From Xylanimonas ulmi (lineage in GTDB: Bacteria > Actinomycetota > Actinomycetes > Actinomycetales > Cellulomonadaceae), in NCBI RefSeq assembly GCF_004216535.1, contig NZ_SGWX01000001.1:2170001-2234000 (forward strand): a DNA stretch of 64,000 nt. The letters run 5' to 3'. Below, one piece after another: positions 10,178-18,522 of this stretch (position 1 is its first letter; each line of letters begins with the position of its first letter). Made by a program: the position numbers and the translations under genes. A model generated the notes under the pieces. The model ran no database searches, had not been told where the DNA came from, and was given only the letters and a program-made list of their open reading frames with translations.

Positions 10178-10645
10178 TCAGGTGGCGTCGGGGTCGAACG
10201 GCGCGCCGCTCGTGCCCGGCGCGGCTCCCGCCGCCGCTCCCCGCACGGTGGACCCGGCGGGGCTGGCGGGCGCCGCCTCGGCGGCCGATCGCGCCGCCGT
10301 CGCGGGGTGGGTGGCGGACTGCGTCGCGGGCGTCGAAGCGTGCGTCGCGGCCCGCGCGCTCGCCGCGCCCCCGAGCCCGGGCAGCAGTGGCCCGTCGTCG
10401 AGCAGCGCGTCGCGCACGATGCGCCGCGGGTCGTACTGGCGCGGGTCGAGCTTCGACCAGTCGACGTCGGAGACCTCGGGGCCGAGCTCGTCGGCCACGC
10501 GCTCCTTGGCGTCCGCCATGAAGGCTTTGGCCCGCCGCACGAGCCGCGCGAGCTGCGCCGCGTACTGCGGCAGGCGCTCGGGACCGATGAGCACCACCGC
10601 GAGCAGCGCGATGATGAGCAGCTCGCCGCCGTTGATGTCGACCAC
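10178..10645 (-). CDS. tatB: Sec-independent (twin-arginine) translocase subunit TatB
   Basis: Part of the TatBC receptor complex that binds twin-arginine signal peptides. The N-terminus VDINGGELLIIALLAVVLIGPERLPQ is a single transmembrane helix followed by the GPERLP hinge and an amphipathic helix (QLARLVRRAKAFMADAKERV). The rest is an Ala/Pro/Thr-rich tail. I start it at GTG 10645, giving 155 residues with the helix at the N-terminus; a start at 10717 would bury the signal anchor behind a basic extension. It follows the sigma/anti-sigma pair, as in mycobacteria. A 14-bp tandem duplication sits at the 3' end. Confidence 0.9.
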   Translation of the reverse strand: MVDINGGELLIIALLAVVLIGPERLPQYAAQLARLVRRAKAFMADAKERVADELGPEVSDVDWSKLDPRQYDPRRIVRDALLDDGPLLPGLGGAASARAATHASTPATQSATHPATAARSAAEAAPASPAGSTVRGAAAGAAPGTSGAPFDPDAT

Positions 10646-10741
10646 GCCCGCCAGCCTAGCCGCGCGCGCCGCAGCCCCGGTCGCCCGGCGCCCCAAGCGC
10701 GCAGTCCGCGCTGGCAATCCCCGCGGGGCTTGTCGCCGGGT

Positions 10742-11731
10742 CTACTCCCCTGCCGTCCGAGCCAGGGCGCCGCGCACCGAGCACCACCCTCTCCCGATGC
10801 GCGAGAGCACGCCGGGGTCGTAGCCGTCGGCGGGGAAGGCGGCCACCACCGCGCCGAGCACCTCGCGCGGCACGTCGGCCGCGAGGTCGACGACGACGTC
10901 GCCCGCCTGCCAGGCCACGTGCCACGGCTCGCTCGACAGCACCGTCACGTCGCGGCCGCCGATCCGCTCGGTGTGCCCACCGGCCGCGCCGGCGTCGAGG
11001 CGCCCGCGCTGCTCACGCGCCACGACGTGGCCCGCCGCACCCGCGAGGTCGATCTCGAGCACGTCGGCGCGCTCGCCCAGCAGTCGCAGCGTCGAGACGT
11101 CGAGGCCGTCGGGCAGCGTCGCGGGCCGCACCCAGCCCTGCGCCGCGACCCAGTCGAACGCCGCGGCGTCGCGGCCAGATGTCACGCGCGAGGCGGCGAG
11201 CGCCGCGCCCAGAACGTCGTCGCCCGGGGCGTCGGCGTCGGCGCCGGTGCGCGCGAGCAGCGTGAGGGCCTGCGCAGGGGCCGGGTCGGGCACGATGACC
11301 GGGACGTCACCCACCGAGAAAAGCGCGGCCGCGGCGACGCCGATCCCGCTCACGCCCACGGACAGGGCGCGGCGCACGCGGCGACGTCGTGCCACGGCCA
11401 TGAGGTCGCCCGACAGCGGGGGCGTGAAGGCCGCCGTCCCGGCCGGGGCCACGGGCCACGACCCGGTGGGCGGCTCGCGCAGCGGGTCGCCGGCGACGGA
11501 GGGCACGCTCGCCGACAACGCCATGAGGCGGTCGGTGAGGTCGGGCGCCGCGGCGACGTCGGCGGCTGCGGCCAGCGCCTGGCGCGCCTCGCGCTCGGCC
11601 GCCAACCCCGCGGCGCACGCGGGGCACACCGCGATGTGGGCGAGGGCGCGCTCGGCCTGCGCGGGCGCGAGCTGCCCGTCCGCCAGCGGGCTGAGCCAGT
11701 CGCCCAGGTGCCCGGGAACACGCGCGCTCAT
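10742..11731 (-). CDS. Zinc-finger anti-sigma factor, transmembrane
   Basis: A 329-residue candidate anti-sigma factor for the sigma factor encoded just upstream. The N-terminal domain has the HX3CX2C motif (H32, C36, C39 in HIAVCPAC) of zinc-binding anti-sigma domains. A hydrophobic segment around residues 120-145 (RRALSVGVSGIGVAAAALFSV) would anchor it, with an extracytoplasmic C-terminal domain of about 190 residues. The order sigE, this gene, tatB matches the mycobacterial sigE-rseA-(htrA)-tatB region, so RseA is the likely equivalent; the binding partner is inferred from position. Confidence 0.82.
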   Translation of the reverse strand: MSARVPGHLGDWLSPLADGQLAPAQAERALAHIAVCPACAAGLAAEREARQALAAAADVAAAPDLTDRLMALSASVPSVAGDPLREPPTGSWPVAPAGTAAFTPPLSGDLMAVARRRRVRRALSVGVSGIGVAAAALFSVGDVPVIVPDPAPAQALTLLARTGADADAPGDDVLGAALAASRVTSGRDAAAFDWVAAQGWVRPATLPDGLDVSTLRLLGERADVLEIDLAGAAGHVVAREQRGRLDAGAAGGHTERIGGRDVTVLSSEPWHVAWQAGDVVVDLAADVPREVLGAVVAAFPADGYDPGVLSRIGRGWCSVRGALARTAGE

Positions 11732-11774
11732 CGTCCACGCTCCCGCCGAGCGGCCCGTCGTGACACCGGGCGCA

Positions 11775-12368
11775 TCAGGCCCTCCGGTGGGCCAGGTCGC
11801 GGCGCAACTGCGCGCGGGCGCGGTGGATGCGCGAGCGCACGGTGCCGAGTTTGACGCCGAGGGTCACCGCGATCTCCTCGTACGACAGGCCCTCGATGTC
11901 ACACAGCACGACGGCCGCGCGGAACTCGGGGCTCAGCCGGTCGAGCGCGGCCTGCACGTCGTTGTCGAGGTGCGCGTGCTCGAACCCGCGCTCGGGCAGC
12001 CCGCGCGCGTCGTCGTCGGGGAACTGCCCGGCGTCGTCGCCCATGGCGTCCATCCGCACACGCTTGGCGCGGCGCACCGAGTCGAGGAAGAGGTTGGTGG
12101 TGATCCGGTGCAGCCAGCCCTCGAAGGTGCCGGGCGTGTAGCCCGACAGCGAGCGGAAGACGCGCAGGAACGTCTCCTGGGTGAGGTCCTCGGCGTCCTG
12201 GCGGTTTCCGGTCAGGCGGTAGGCGAGCCGGTAGACGCGCGCCGAGTGCTCGCGCACGATCGCGTCCCAGGTGGGCGGCGTCCAGACGCCGGCCTCGGGC
12301 GCGACGTCGGGCGCGTCGATCGCGTGCAGCGGTGTCATCGGGTCCATCGTGCCACGGGGCGCTAGCAT
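11775..12368 (-). CDS. sigE: ECF RNA polymerase sigma factor, SigE-like
   Basis: A 197-residue extracytoplasmic-function sigma factor. Region 2 is seen in [36 protein letters not shown] and region 4 in [38 protein letters not shown]. An acidic linker (DDEGQFPDDD-like, residues 115-130) joins them. It is followed by an anti-sigma factor and tatB, and diverges from an Rv1220c-like methyltransferase, as for M. tuberculosis SigE, an envelope-stress regulator. The start could be ATG 12368, 12347 or 12338; region 2 is unaffected. Confidence 0.9.
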   Translation of the reverse strand: MLAPRGTMDPMTPLHAIDAPDVAPEAGVWTPPTWDAIVREHSARVYRLAYRLTGNRQDAEDLTQETFLRVFRSLSGYTPGTFEGWLHRITTNLFLDSVRRAKRVRMDAMGDDAGQFPDDDARGLPERGFEHAHLDNDVQAALDRLSPEFRAAVVLCDIEGLSYEEIAVTLGVKLGTVRSRIHRARAQLRRDLAHRRA

Positions 12369-12460
12369 CCCAGCGGGCCGTCCACTTCCGTGGTCACTCC
12401 TTCACCAGACGTCCGCCCGTCCCGCCAAAGGATCGCATCATCACGCACGCCGACAGCCCC

Positions 12461-13120
12461 TTGCCCGCCCCGGCCGACCTCACCGCCCACGACCGCACCG
12501 CGTCGTGGCTGTACGCCGAAGGGTTCGTTCCCGAGGACGAGGCGCTGCTCGCCGCGCGCGAGCGGGCCGCCGAACTCGGGTGTCGGGCGGTGTCCGCGGG
12601 CGTGGGCGCGCTGCTGTCGGTGCTGGCCGCCGCGCTGCACGCGCGCGCAGCGGTCGAGGTCGGCGCCGGTGCGGGCGTCGCCTCGCTGTGGCTGCTGCGG
12701 GGGATGCCCGACGACGGCGTGCTGACGACGATCGACTCCGAGCGCGAGCACCTGCGCGCCGCGCGGATCGCGTTCGACGACGCGGGGCTGGCGCCGCGGC
12801 GCACGCGCACGATCCCGGGTCGCCCCGCGGATGTGCTGCCGCGGTTGGCGGACGCGGCCTACGACCTCGTGCTGCTGGGCGGCGATCCCGCGATGAGCGG
12901 CGACCATCTCGACGACGCCGTCCGCCTGCTGCGCCCCGGGGGCATGCTCGCCGTGGACGGCGCGCTGCACGGCGGGCAGGTGGCGGACCCGGCGCGGCGC
13001 GACGAGGTCACGACGGCGGTCCGAGCGCTCGGGCGGGCCGTGCGAGCCGACGAACGGCTGATCTGCGGCCTGGCGCCGGTCGGTGACGGTCTGCTCCTGG
13101 CGACCCGCCGCCCCGCCTGA
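12461..13120 (+). CDS. O-methyltransferase family protein (Rv1220c-like)
   Basis: A SAM-dependent methyltransferase-fold protein. AVEVGAGAGVASLWLL is the SAM-binding glycine motif, followed by GVLTTIDSEREHLRAARIAF and RLLRPGGMLAVDGAL. It closely follows the pattern of M. tuberculosis Rv1220c, which is likewise divergent from sigE. I place the start at TTG 12461 (219 residues) by length and because a candidate -10 TAGCAT at 12363-12368 would exclude the upstream GTG at 12332. The ATC codons at 12437/12440 have AAAGGA just before them, so the true start is uncertain. Substrate unknown. Confidence 0.85.
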   Translation: MPAPADLTAHDRTASWLYAEGFVPEDEALLAARERAAELGCRAVSAGVGALLSVLAAALHARAAVEVGAGAGVASLWLLRGMPDDGVLTTIDSEREHLRAARIAFDDAGLAPRRTRTIPGRPADVLPRLADAAYDLVLLGGDPAMSGDHLDDAVRLLRPGGMLAVDGALHGGQVADPARRDEVTTAVRALGRAVRADERLICGLAPVGDGLLLATRRPA

Positions 13121-13142
13121 GCGGCCGGGCGCCGCGCAGACA

Positions 13143-13177
13143 GCGAGCGCGGGGCAGGAGTCCTGCCCCGCGCTCGC
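13143..13177. terminator. Bidirectional terminator between convergent genes
   Basis: A perfect 17-bp inverted repeat (13143-13159 with 13161-13177) sits midway between the ends of the plus-strand O-methyltransferase and the minus-strand DUF3117 gene. The near-absent spacer means the apex of the stem must open into a small loop. It is symmetrical enough to stop transcription from both sides. Confidence 0.75.
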
Positions 13178-13197
13178 GGGCGTTGTCAGTGAGAGTC

Positions 13198-13365
13198 TCA
13201 GGCGACGACGGCCTGAAGGGCGTCGCCCAACTCGCTCGCCTCCGTGGCGTTGAGCTCGACGACCAGACGGCCACCGCCCTCCAGCGGGACCCGCATGACG
13301 ATGCCACGTCCCTCCTTGGTGACCTCCAAGGGGCCGTCACCCGTACGCGGCTTCATCGCAGCCAT
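13198..13365 (-). CDS. DUF3117 small protein
   Basis: A 55-residue protein conserved across actinobacteria (Rv1211-like). MAAMKPRTGDGPLEVTKEGR and RLVVELNATEASELGDAL match the family almost end to end. Function is unknown; the fold is probably a small beta-rich domain. ATG 13365 has a GGAG upstream, and a candidate -10 (TAGACT, 13414 down to 13409 on the minus strand) gives a leader of about 40 nt. It lies in the same conserved neighbourhood as the FolP2-like, LOG and dapE/dapD genes. Confidence 0.9.
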   Translation of the reverse strand: MAAMKPRTGDGPLEVTKEGRGIVMRVPLEGGGRLVVELNATEASELGDALQAVVA

Positions 13366-13459
13366 CTGTGGCACTCCATTTCCGTTGTGCGGTCGTCTTG
13401 CCTGCACCAGTCTAGTTCAACCAATGCACCTGTCCGGAACCCGATACGCTCATGGACCT

Positions 13460-14449
13460 TCAGGCGAGACCGCGCAGGACCTGCGCGGGGACCGCCTCGT
13501 CACGCACCACGGCGACGAGGTCGAGCACGCGCCGGGTCGCCGCGACGTCGTGGGCGCGGAACACGCGAGCGCCCATCCAGGCCGCGAGCGCCGTCGCTGC
13601 GAGCGTGCCCTCCAGCCGCTCGTCGGGCGGCAGCCCGAGGCTCTCGCCGACGAAGTCCTTGCGGCTGAGTGCCATGAGCAGCGGATATCCGAGCGCGGCG
13701 ATCGCCTGCGTGCGGCGCAGCAGGTGGAGCGAGTGCCACGTGTTCTTGCCGAAGTCGTGCGTGGGGTCCACGAGCACGCTCGCGGGCGGCACCCCGCACT
13801 CGACGGCGCGCGCGGCCTCGCGGCGCAGTGTCGCGACGACGTCGAGCAGCACGCCGTCGCGCGGGTCGGCGTCCGCGGGCGCGTCGGGGGGCAGCGGATA
13901 GGTGACGCGGTGGGGGTCGGTGCGCGGCGCCGCTCCCCCGGTGTGTGAGCAGACGACGCCGACACCGGCCTCGCCCGCGACCTCGACGAGGTGGGGGTCG
14001 GCGCCGGCCCAGGTGTCGTTGATCAGGTCCGCTCCGGCCGCGATGGCCTCGCGCGCGACCCCTGCCCGCCACGTGTCGACGGAGACCATGAGGTCGGGCA
14101 CCTCCGCGCGCACGCGCGCGACGAACGGGACGACGCGCCGGATCTCCTCGGCCTCGTCGACCTCGGGTCCCACGCCCGCTCGCACCCCGCCGACGTCGAG
14201 GATCTCGGCGCCGGCCTCCCACGCGCGGTGCGCGGCGTCGAGCGCGGCGGCGTCGTCGGGCAGCCGGGCCGGGGCGTAGAACGAGTCGGTGGTGCGGTTG
14301 ACGATCGCCATGATCACCGCGCGGTGCGCGGGTAGGCCGGTGCTCGGGGTGCGGGTGAGGCCCAGTTCGCGTCCGCGCAGCACCAGCGCCGCTCCCGCGG
14401 GCGGCGCGGCGCCGGGCCCGGGGGCGGGCGCGGCGCCGGGGTCGCTCAC
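13460..14449 (-). CDS. Dihydropteroate synthase-like protein (FolP2-type)
   Basis: A TIM-barrel pterin-binding protein of 329 residues. Family segments are IMAIVNRTTDSFYAPARL, EILDVGGVRAGVGPEVDE, SVDTWRAGVAREAI, GADLINDTWAGADP and LVDPTHDFGKNTWHSL. True folate-pathway DHPS has NVTPDSFSDGG in the first loop; this protein has NRTTDSFY, as in mycobacterial FolP2 (Rv1207), which is not regarded as the main DHPS. The GTG start at 14449 overlaps the upstream LOG stop (GTGA), so an upstream extension in this frame is not coding. A role outside folate synthesis is plausible but unproven. Confidence 0.85.
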   Translation of the reverse strand: MSDPGAAPAPGPGAAPPAGAALVLRGRELGLTRTPSTGLPAHRAVIMAIVNRTTDSFYAPARLPDDAAALDAAHRAWEAGAEILDVGGVRAGVGPEVDEAEEIRRVVPFVARVRAEVPDLMVSVDTWRAGVAREAIAAGADLINDTWAGADPHLVEVAGEAGVGVVCSHTGGAAPRTDPHRVTYPLPPDAPADADPRDGVLLDVVATLRREAARAVECGVPPASVLVDPTHDFGKNTWHSLHLLRRTQAIAALGYPLLMALSRKDFVGESLGLPPDERLEGTLAATALAAWMGARVFRAHDVAATRRVLDLVAVVRDEAVPAQVLRGLA

Positions 14450-15258
14450 GCCTCGGGGCTCAGGTCGACGGCGGCGGCCGCCGCGGCGCGCTCCTCGGCC
14501 GCGATCTCCTCGGCCCGCACGCGCACGTACTCCACGGCCTCGTCGGGGTCGTCGGTCAGGTGCAGCAGCCGCAGGTCCGGCTCCGAGATCGTGCCGCGCT
14601 CCAGCACGGGTCCTCGCAGCCAGTCGAGCAGCCCGCCCCAGTAGTCGCACCCGACCAGCGCGATGGGGAACCCGGTGACCTTGTGGGTCTGGACGAGGGT
14701 GAGGGCCTCGAACAGCTCGTCGAAGGTGCCGAACCCGCCGGGCATGACGACGAAGCCCTGGGCGTACTTGACGAACATCGTCTTGCGCGCGAAGAAATAG
14801 CGGAAGTTCACGCCGAGGTTGACGTAGTCGTTCATGCCCTGCTCGAAGGGCAGCTCGATGCCGAGGCCGATGGACAGGCCGCCGGCCTGTGACGCTCCCT
14901 TGTTGGCCGCCTCCATGATGCCCGGCCCGCCGCCGGTGATGACGGCGTACCCCGCCTCGACGAGGTCGTGGCCCACGCGCTCGGCGGCCGCGTAGTCGGC
15001 GTGGTCGCGCGGCGTGCGCGCCGAGCCGAACACCGACACGGCCGGCCCGACCTCGGCGAGCGCGCCGAATCCCTCGACGAACTCCGACTGGATGCGCATG
15101 ACGCGCCAGGGGTCGTTGTGCAGCCAGTCGGCGCCGTCGCCTCCGGACAGCAGGCGTTGGTCGGTGGTCTGCGACGGGATCTGCCCTCCGCGCAGCAGCA
15201 CAGGACCCTTGCGGTAGCCGGCGCCCTTCTGGGCCACACCGTCGTCGGTCGCACTCAT
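14446..15258 (-). CDS. LOG-family nucleoside-monophosphate phosphoribohydrolase (TIGR00730)
   Basis: A Rossmann-fold protein of 270 residues with the LOG signature [14 protein letters not shown] and an upstream [19 protein letters not shown] motif. The family hydrolyses cytokinin riboside 5'-monophosphates or AMP-like nucleotides to base and ribose-5-phosphate; Rv1205 is the mycobacterial counterpart at the same locus. There is no Shine-Dalgarno before ATG 15258. A TAGGCT -10 ends 7 nt upstream, so the mRNA is probably leaderless. The stop overlaps the FolP2-like start. Confidence 0.9.
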   Translation of the reverse strand: MSATDDGVAQKGAGYRKGPVLLRGGQIPSQTTDQRLLSGGDGADWLHNDPWRVMRIQSEFVEGFGALAEVGPAVSVFGSARTPRDHADYAAAERVGHDLVEAGYAVITGGGPGIMEAANKGASQAGGLSIGLGIELPFEQGMNDYVNLGVNFRYFFARKTMFVKYAQGFVVMPGGFGTFDELFEALTLVQTHKVTGFPIALVGCDYWGGLLDWLRGPVLERGTISEPDLRLLHLTDDPDEAVEYVRVRAEEIAAEERAAAAAAVDLSPEA

Positions 15259-15265
15259 GCGCGTC

Positions 15266-15271
15266 AGCCTA
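15266..15271 (-). promoter_or_regulatory. -10 element of a probable leaderless promoter for the LOG gene
   Basis: On the minus strand TAGGCT (TANNNT type) ends 7 nt before the ATG at 15258, placing the transcription start at or next to the start codon. No ribosome-binding site is present. Confidence 0.5.
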
Positions 15272-15316
15272 CGGCGGCGCCCCAGGATTCGACGGGAGAA
15301 CGCGACTCACCCGCGC

Positions 15317-16474
15317 TCACGCGTCAGGGGCCGCCAACAGCCACGCCCGCAGCGCGTCACGGCACGGCGCGAGCTGCGCGACGGGCACGCGCTCGTCGTC
15401 CTTGTGGGCCAGCAGCGGGTCGCCGGGGGCGAAGTTGACCGCCGGGATGCCCAGCCCTGCGAACCGGGCGACGTCGGTCCACCCGTACTTGGGGCGTGGG
15501 GCGCCGCCCGTCGTGGCCAGCACGGCCTGCGCGAACGCGGCGGCGAGCGGCGCGTCCAGCCCGGGCCGGGCGCCGCCCGCGGCGTCGGTCACCTCGACCT
15601 CGAAGCCCGCGAACAGCTCACGCAGGTGGGCGACGGCCTCCTCGACCGAGCGCGACGGCGCGAAGCGGTAGTTGACCGTGACCACGCACGTGTCGGGCAC
15701 GACATTGCCCGCGACGCCGCCGCGGATGCCGACGGCGCTCATCGACTCGCGGTACACGAGCCCGTCGACGTCGACCTCGGCCGGGACGTAGGCCGCGAGG
15801 CGGTCGAGGATCGGCGCGGCGAGGTGGATCGCGTTGACGCCGACCCAGGCGCGCGCCGAGTGCGCGGCGACGCCCCGCGTGCGCACCTCGACGCGCACCG
15901 TGCCGTTGCACCCGCCCTCGATGCCGCCGTCGGACGGCTCACCGACGATCGCGAAGTCGCCCTCGAGCAGGTCGGGGCGCCGCTGGGCCAGGCGGCCCAG
16001 GCCGTTGCGCACCGCCTCGACCTCCTCCTGGTCGTAGAACACCCAGGTCAGGTCGCAGGTGGGCAGCGCTCCGGGGCGGCCGAGGTCGACCGCGAGCGCG
16101 AGCATGAGCGCCAGGCCCGCCTTCATGTCGACCGTGCCGCGGCCCCACAGCTCGCCGTCGACCAGCCGCGTGGGCAGGTTGGGCGGGTCGGCCAGCGGCA
16201 CGGTGTCCAGGTGCCCGGCGACGACGACGCGGCGTTCGCGTCCCAGGTGGGTGCGCGCGACGAGCGCATTCCCGTCACGCAGCACCTCCAGGTGCGGCTG
16301 GGCGCGCAGCATCGTCTCGACGGCGTCGGCGAGCGGGCCCTCGTCGCCCGAGACCGACTCGATGTCGCACACCGCGGCCAGGAGTGCGACGAGGTCCTGT
16401 CCCGGCCCGCCGGGACGCGCCGCCTCGGCGAGGGTGAGCAGGTCGGCGGCGGGTGTCAGATCGATGGACGGCAC
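15317..16474 (-). CDS. dapE: Succinyl-diaminopimelate desuccinylase
   Basis: M20 metallopeptidase that releases LL-diaminopimelate for lysine and peptidoglycan. Metal-site motifs are AGHLDTVPL (H88, D90), [28 protein letters not shown] and [14 protein letters not shown]. It has 385 residues and a GTG start at 16474, placed by a TAGCCT -10 ending 6 nt upstream, so it is probably leaderless. It diverges from dapD, the enzyme that supplies the succinylated pathway earlier. Confidence 0.94.
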   Translation of the reverse strand: MPSIDLTPAADLLTLAEAARPGGPGQDLVALLAAVCDIESVSGDEGPLADAVETMLRAQPHLEVLRDGNALVARTHLGRERRVVVAGHLDTVPLADPPNLPTRLVDGELWGRGTVDMKAGLALMLALAVDLGRPGALPTCDLTWVFYDQEEVEAVRNGLGRLAQRRPDLLEGDFAIVGEPSDGGIEGGCNGTVRVEVRTRGVAAHSARAWVGVNAIHLAAPILDRLAAYVPAEVDVDGLVYRESMSAVGIRGGVAGNVVPDTCVVTVNYRFAPSRSVEEAVAHLRELFAGFEVEVTDAAGGARPGLDAPLAAAFAQAVLATTGGAPRPKYGWTDVARFAGLGIPAVNFAPGDPLLAHKDDERVPVAQLAPCRDALRAWLLAAPDA

Positions 16475-16510
16475 GGGGCGAGGCTACCCGCCACGGATAG
16501 GCTGGGGGCC
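16475..16510. promoter_or_regulatory. Back-to-back leaderless promoters for dapE and dapD
   Basis: Only 36 nt separate the two start codons. On the plus strand TAGGCT (16498-16503) ends 7 nt before the dapD ATG. On the minus strand TAGCCT (16486 down to 16481) ends 6 nt before the dapE GTG. Both spacings place the transcription start on the start codon, and neither gene has a Shine-Dalgarno. Each -35 region would lie within or next to the other gene's 5' end. Confidence 0.6.
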
Positions 16511-17494
16511 ATGAGCGACTCCCCCGCCCGCACCGCCTGGGGCTATGGCCTCGCGACCGTGACCCTGCCCGAGATCCTGGGCTCCGAGGAGCCCGTCACG
16601 CTCGACACCTGGTACCCGGCGCCCGCGCTCGGCGAGCCCGCCGAGTCGGCCGTGGCCCCCACGCACCTGACGGCGCTGGCGCGGCGTGACGAGGCGCGCG
16701 GCGTCGAGACCGTCGTCGTGCGCACCGTGGTCGACCTGGACGCGCCGATCGGTGACGCGGCGGACGCCTACCTGCGCCTGCACCTGCTCTCCCACCGGCT
16801 GGTGGTCCCCAACTCGATCAACCTCGACGGCGTCTTCGGCGCGCTCGCGAACGTGGTGTGGACCGACGCCGGGCCGTGCGCGGTCGACGGCTTCGAGGCC
16901 ACGCGCGCCCGGCTGCGCGCGGCCAACGCCCGCCCCGTGACGGTGTTCGGCGTCGACAAGTTCCCGCGCATGGTCGACTACGTGCTGCCGTCGGGGGTGC
17001 GCATCGCCGACGCCGACCGAGTGCGCCTGGGCGCGCACCTCGCGCCCGGCACCACCGTGATGCACGAGGGCTTCGTCAACTTCAACGCGGGCACGCTCGG
17101 CGTCTCGATGGTCGAGGGCCGCATCTCGCAGGGCGTCGTGGTGCACGACGGCGCCGACATCGGCGGCGGCGCCTCGATCATGGGCACGCTGTCGGGCGGC
17201 GGCAAGGAGCGCGTCGTCATCGGCGAGCGCGCGCTGCTGGGCGCCAACGCCGGCGCGGGCATCGCGCTCGGCGCCGACTCGGTCATCGAGGCGGGCCTGT
17301 ACGTGACCGCGGGCACCAAGGTCGCCGTGGTCGGGCAGAAGGCCGACGACGGCGGGCCGCGCGTGGTCAAGGCGCGTGAGCTGTCGGGCGTGCCGGGGCT
17401 CCTGTTCCGCCGCAACTCGACCACGGGGAGCATCGAGGTGCTCGCGCGCGCCGGGGTCGGGGTCGAGCTGAACGCCGCGCTGCACGCGCAGTGA
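16511..17494 (+). CDS. dapD: 2,3,4,5-tetrahydropyridine-2,6-dicarboxylate N-succinyltransferase
   Basis: Succinylates tetrahydrodipicolinate in the diaminopimelate branch. It is the actinobacterial DapD type, 327 residues, with an N-terminal domain ending in [19 protein letters not shown] and a left-handed beta-helix of hexapeptide repeats ([46 protein letters not shown]). It starts at ATG 16511 with no Shine-Dalgarno. The next gene starts in its stop codon (GTGA). Confidence 0.95.
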   Translation: MSDSPARTAWGYGLATVTLPEILGSEEPVTLDTWYPAPALGEPAESAVAPTHLTALARRDEARGVETVVVRTVVDLDAPIGDAADAYLRLHLLSHRLVVPNSINLDGVFGALANVVWTDAGPCAVDGFEATRARLRAANARPVTVFGVDKFPRMVDYVLPSGVRIADADRVRLGAHLAPGTTVMHEGFVNFNAGTLGVSMVEGRISQGVVVHDGADIGGGASIMGTLSGGGKERVVIGERALLGANAGAGIALGADSVIEAGLYVTAGTKVAVVGQKADDGGPRVVKARELSGVPGLLFRRNSTTGSIEVLARAGVGVELNAALHAQ

Positions 17495-18438
17495 CCCCCC
17501 GCCCGGTGGGCGCCCGCGCCGCACGCGCTCGCCGGCGTCGAGCCCGCGCGGCGTTCGCCTTCGGGCTCGTCGCGGTGCTGGCGGCCGCGGGCTGGCTGTG
17601 GCTGCGCCCGGGCGACTCCCCGGTGCGCGAGCGCTGCTCGGCGAGCCTCGACGGCTCCGACTGGTACCTGTCCCCGGCTCAGGCCGAGAACGCGGCGCTG
17701 GTCGCAGGCGCCTCGGTGCGCCGCGGCCTTCCGGCGCGTGCGGCGACCATCGCGCTGGCGACCGCGCTGCAGGAGTCGAAGCTCATCAACGTCGACTACG
17801 GCGACCGTGACTCGCTGGGCCTGTTCCAGCAGCGCCCGTCGCAGGGCTGGGGCGCGCCCGAGCAGGTCATGGACCCGCTGTACGCGACCGACCGCTTCTA
17901 CGACGCGCTCGTCAAGGTCCCCGGGTACCAGGACCTGGAGGTCACGGTCGCCGCGCAGGCCGTGCAGCGCTCGGGCTTCCCCGAGGCGTACGCGCAGCAT
18001 GAGACGCGCGCACGCGCGTGGGCGTCGGGACTGACGGGCCACTCGCCCGCGGTCGTGTCGTGCGAGCTCGGCCCGGTCCGCGCGCCCCGCTCGGTGGACG
18101 CCGTCGCCGCGAGCCTGCGCGAGCGCGCGCTGCGCGACCTGGGCCTGAGCGCCGAGGCGGTCACCGTCCAGGCGGCCGGCGACGGCGCCGCGACCCTCAC
18201 GGTGCAGGCGTCGGGGCTGGCGACCGGAGACGCTGCCCGCGCGGGCTGGGCGGCCGGGCAGTGGGCTGTGGCGACCGCGAGCGTGACCGACGTCGTCGAG
18301 GTCCGTGTCGCCGGCCTGCGCTGGACGCGCGCCGACGGCGTGCGCGCGGGCCAGGGCGACGGGGCCGCGTGGACGCCGGTCGACGGCGCGGCGCTGCCGG
18401 ACGGCGTCGTGGAGGCGCGCGTCGCCGTCGCGCGTTGA
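17491..18438 (+). CDS. Membrane-anchored lysozyme-like protein of unknown function
   Basis: A 315-residue protein translationally coupled to dapD through a GTGA overlap. A very basic N-terminus ([10 protein letters not shown]) precedes one transmembrane helix at about 19-37, so the remainder is probably extracytoplasmic. Residues 60-160 contain [28 protein letters not shown] and [18 protein letters not shown]. This pattern recurs in actinobacterial secreted proteins and resembles a lysozyme or lytic transglycosylase fold, with E95 in the position expected for a catalytic Glu. The C-terminal half is an unrecognised Ala/Val-rich domain. Coupling to a peptidoglycan-precursor gene supports a wall role, which remains inference. 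Confidence 0.7.
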   Translation: MTPRPVGARAARARRRRARAAFAFGLVAVLAAAGWLWLRPGDSPVRERCSASLDGSDWYLSPAQAENAALVAGASVRRGLPARAATIALATALQESKLINVDYGDRDSLGLFQQRPSQGWGAPEQVMDPLYATDRFYDALVKVPGYQDLEVTVAAQAVQRSGFPEAYAQHETRARAWASGLTGHSPAVVSCELGPVRAPRSVDAVAASLRERALRDLGLSAEAVTVQAAGDGAATLTVQASGLATGDAARAGWAAGQWAVATASVTDVVEVRVAGLRWTRADGVRAGQGDGAAWTPVDGAALPDGVVEARVAVAR

Positions 18439-18522
18439 GCCGACCCAGGCCTTGCGCGGCATCCACCCGCGCGCACGACGCCAGACTCTGCGCCGTCGGC
18501 GACGCGCCGATAGCGTTCGATC

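Noticed and set aside
10646-10717. N-terminal extension of TatB
   Set aside because: It would place a basic Arg/Ala-rich stretch before the membrane anchor, which TatB has at its very N-terminus.
14450-14650. N-terminal extension of the FolP2-like gene
   Set aside because: The extension lies wholly inside the LOG coding sequence in another frame; GTG 14449 overlaps the LOG stop in the usual GTGA manner.
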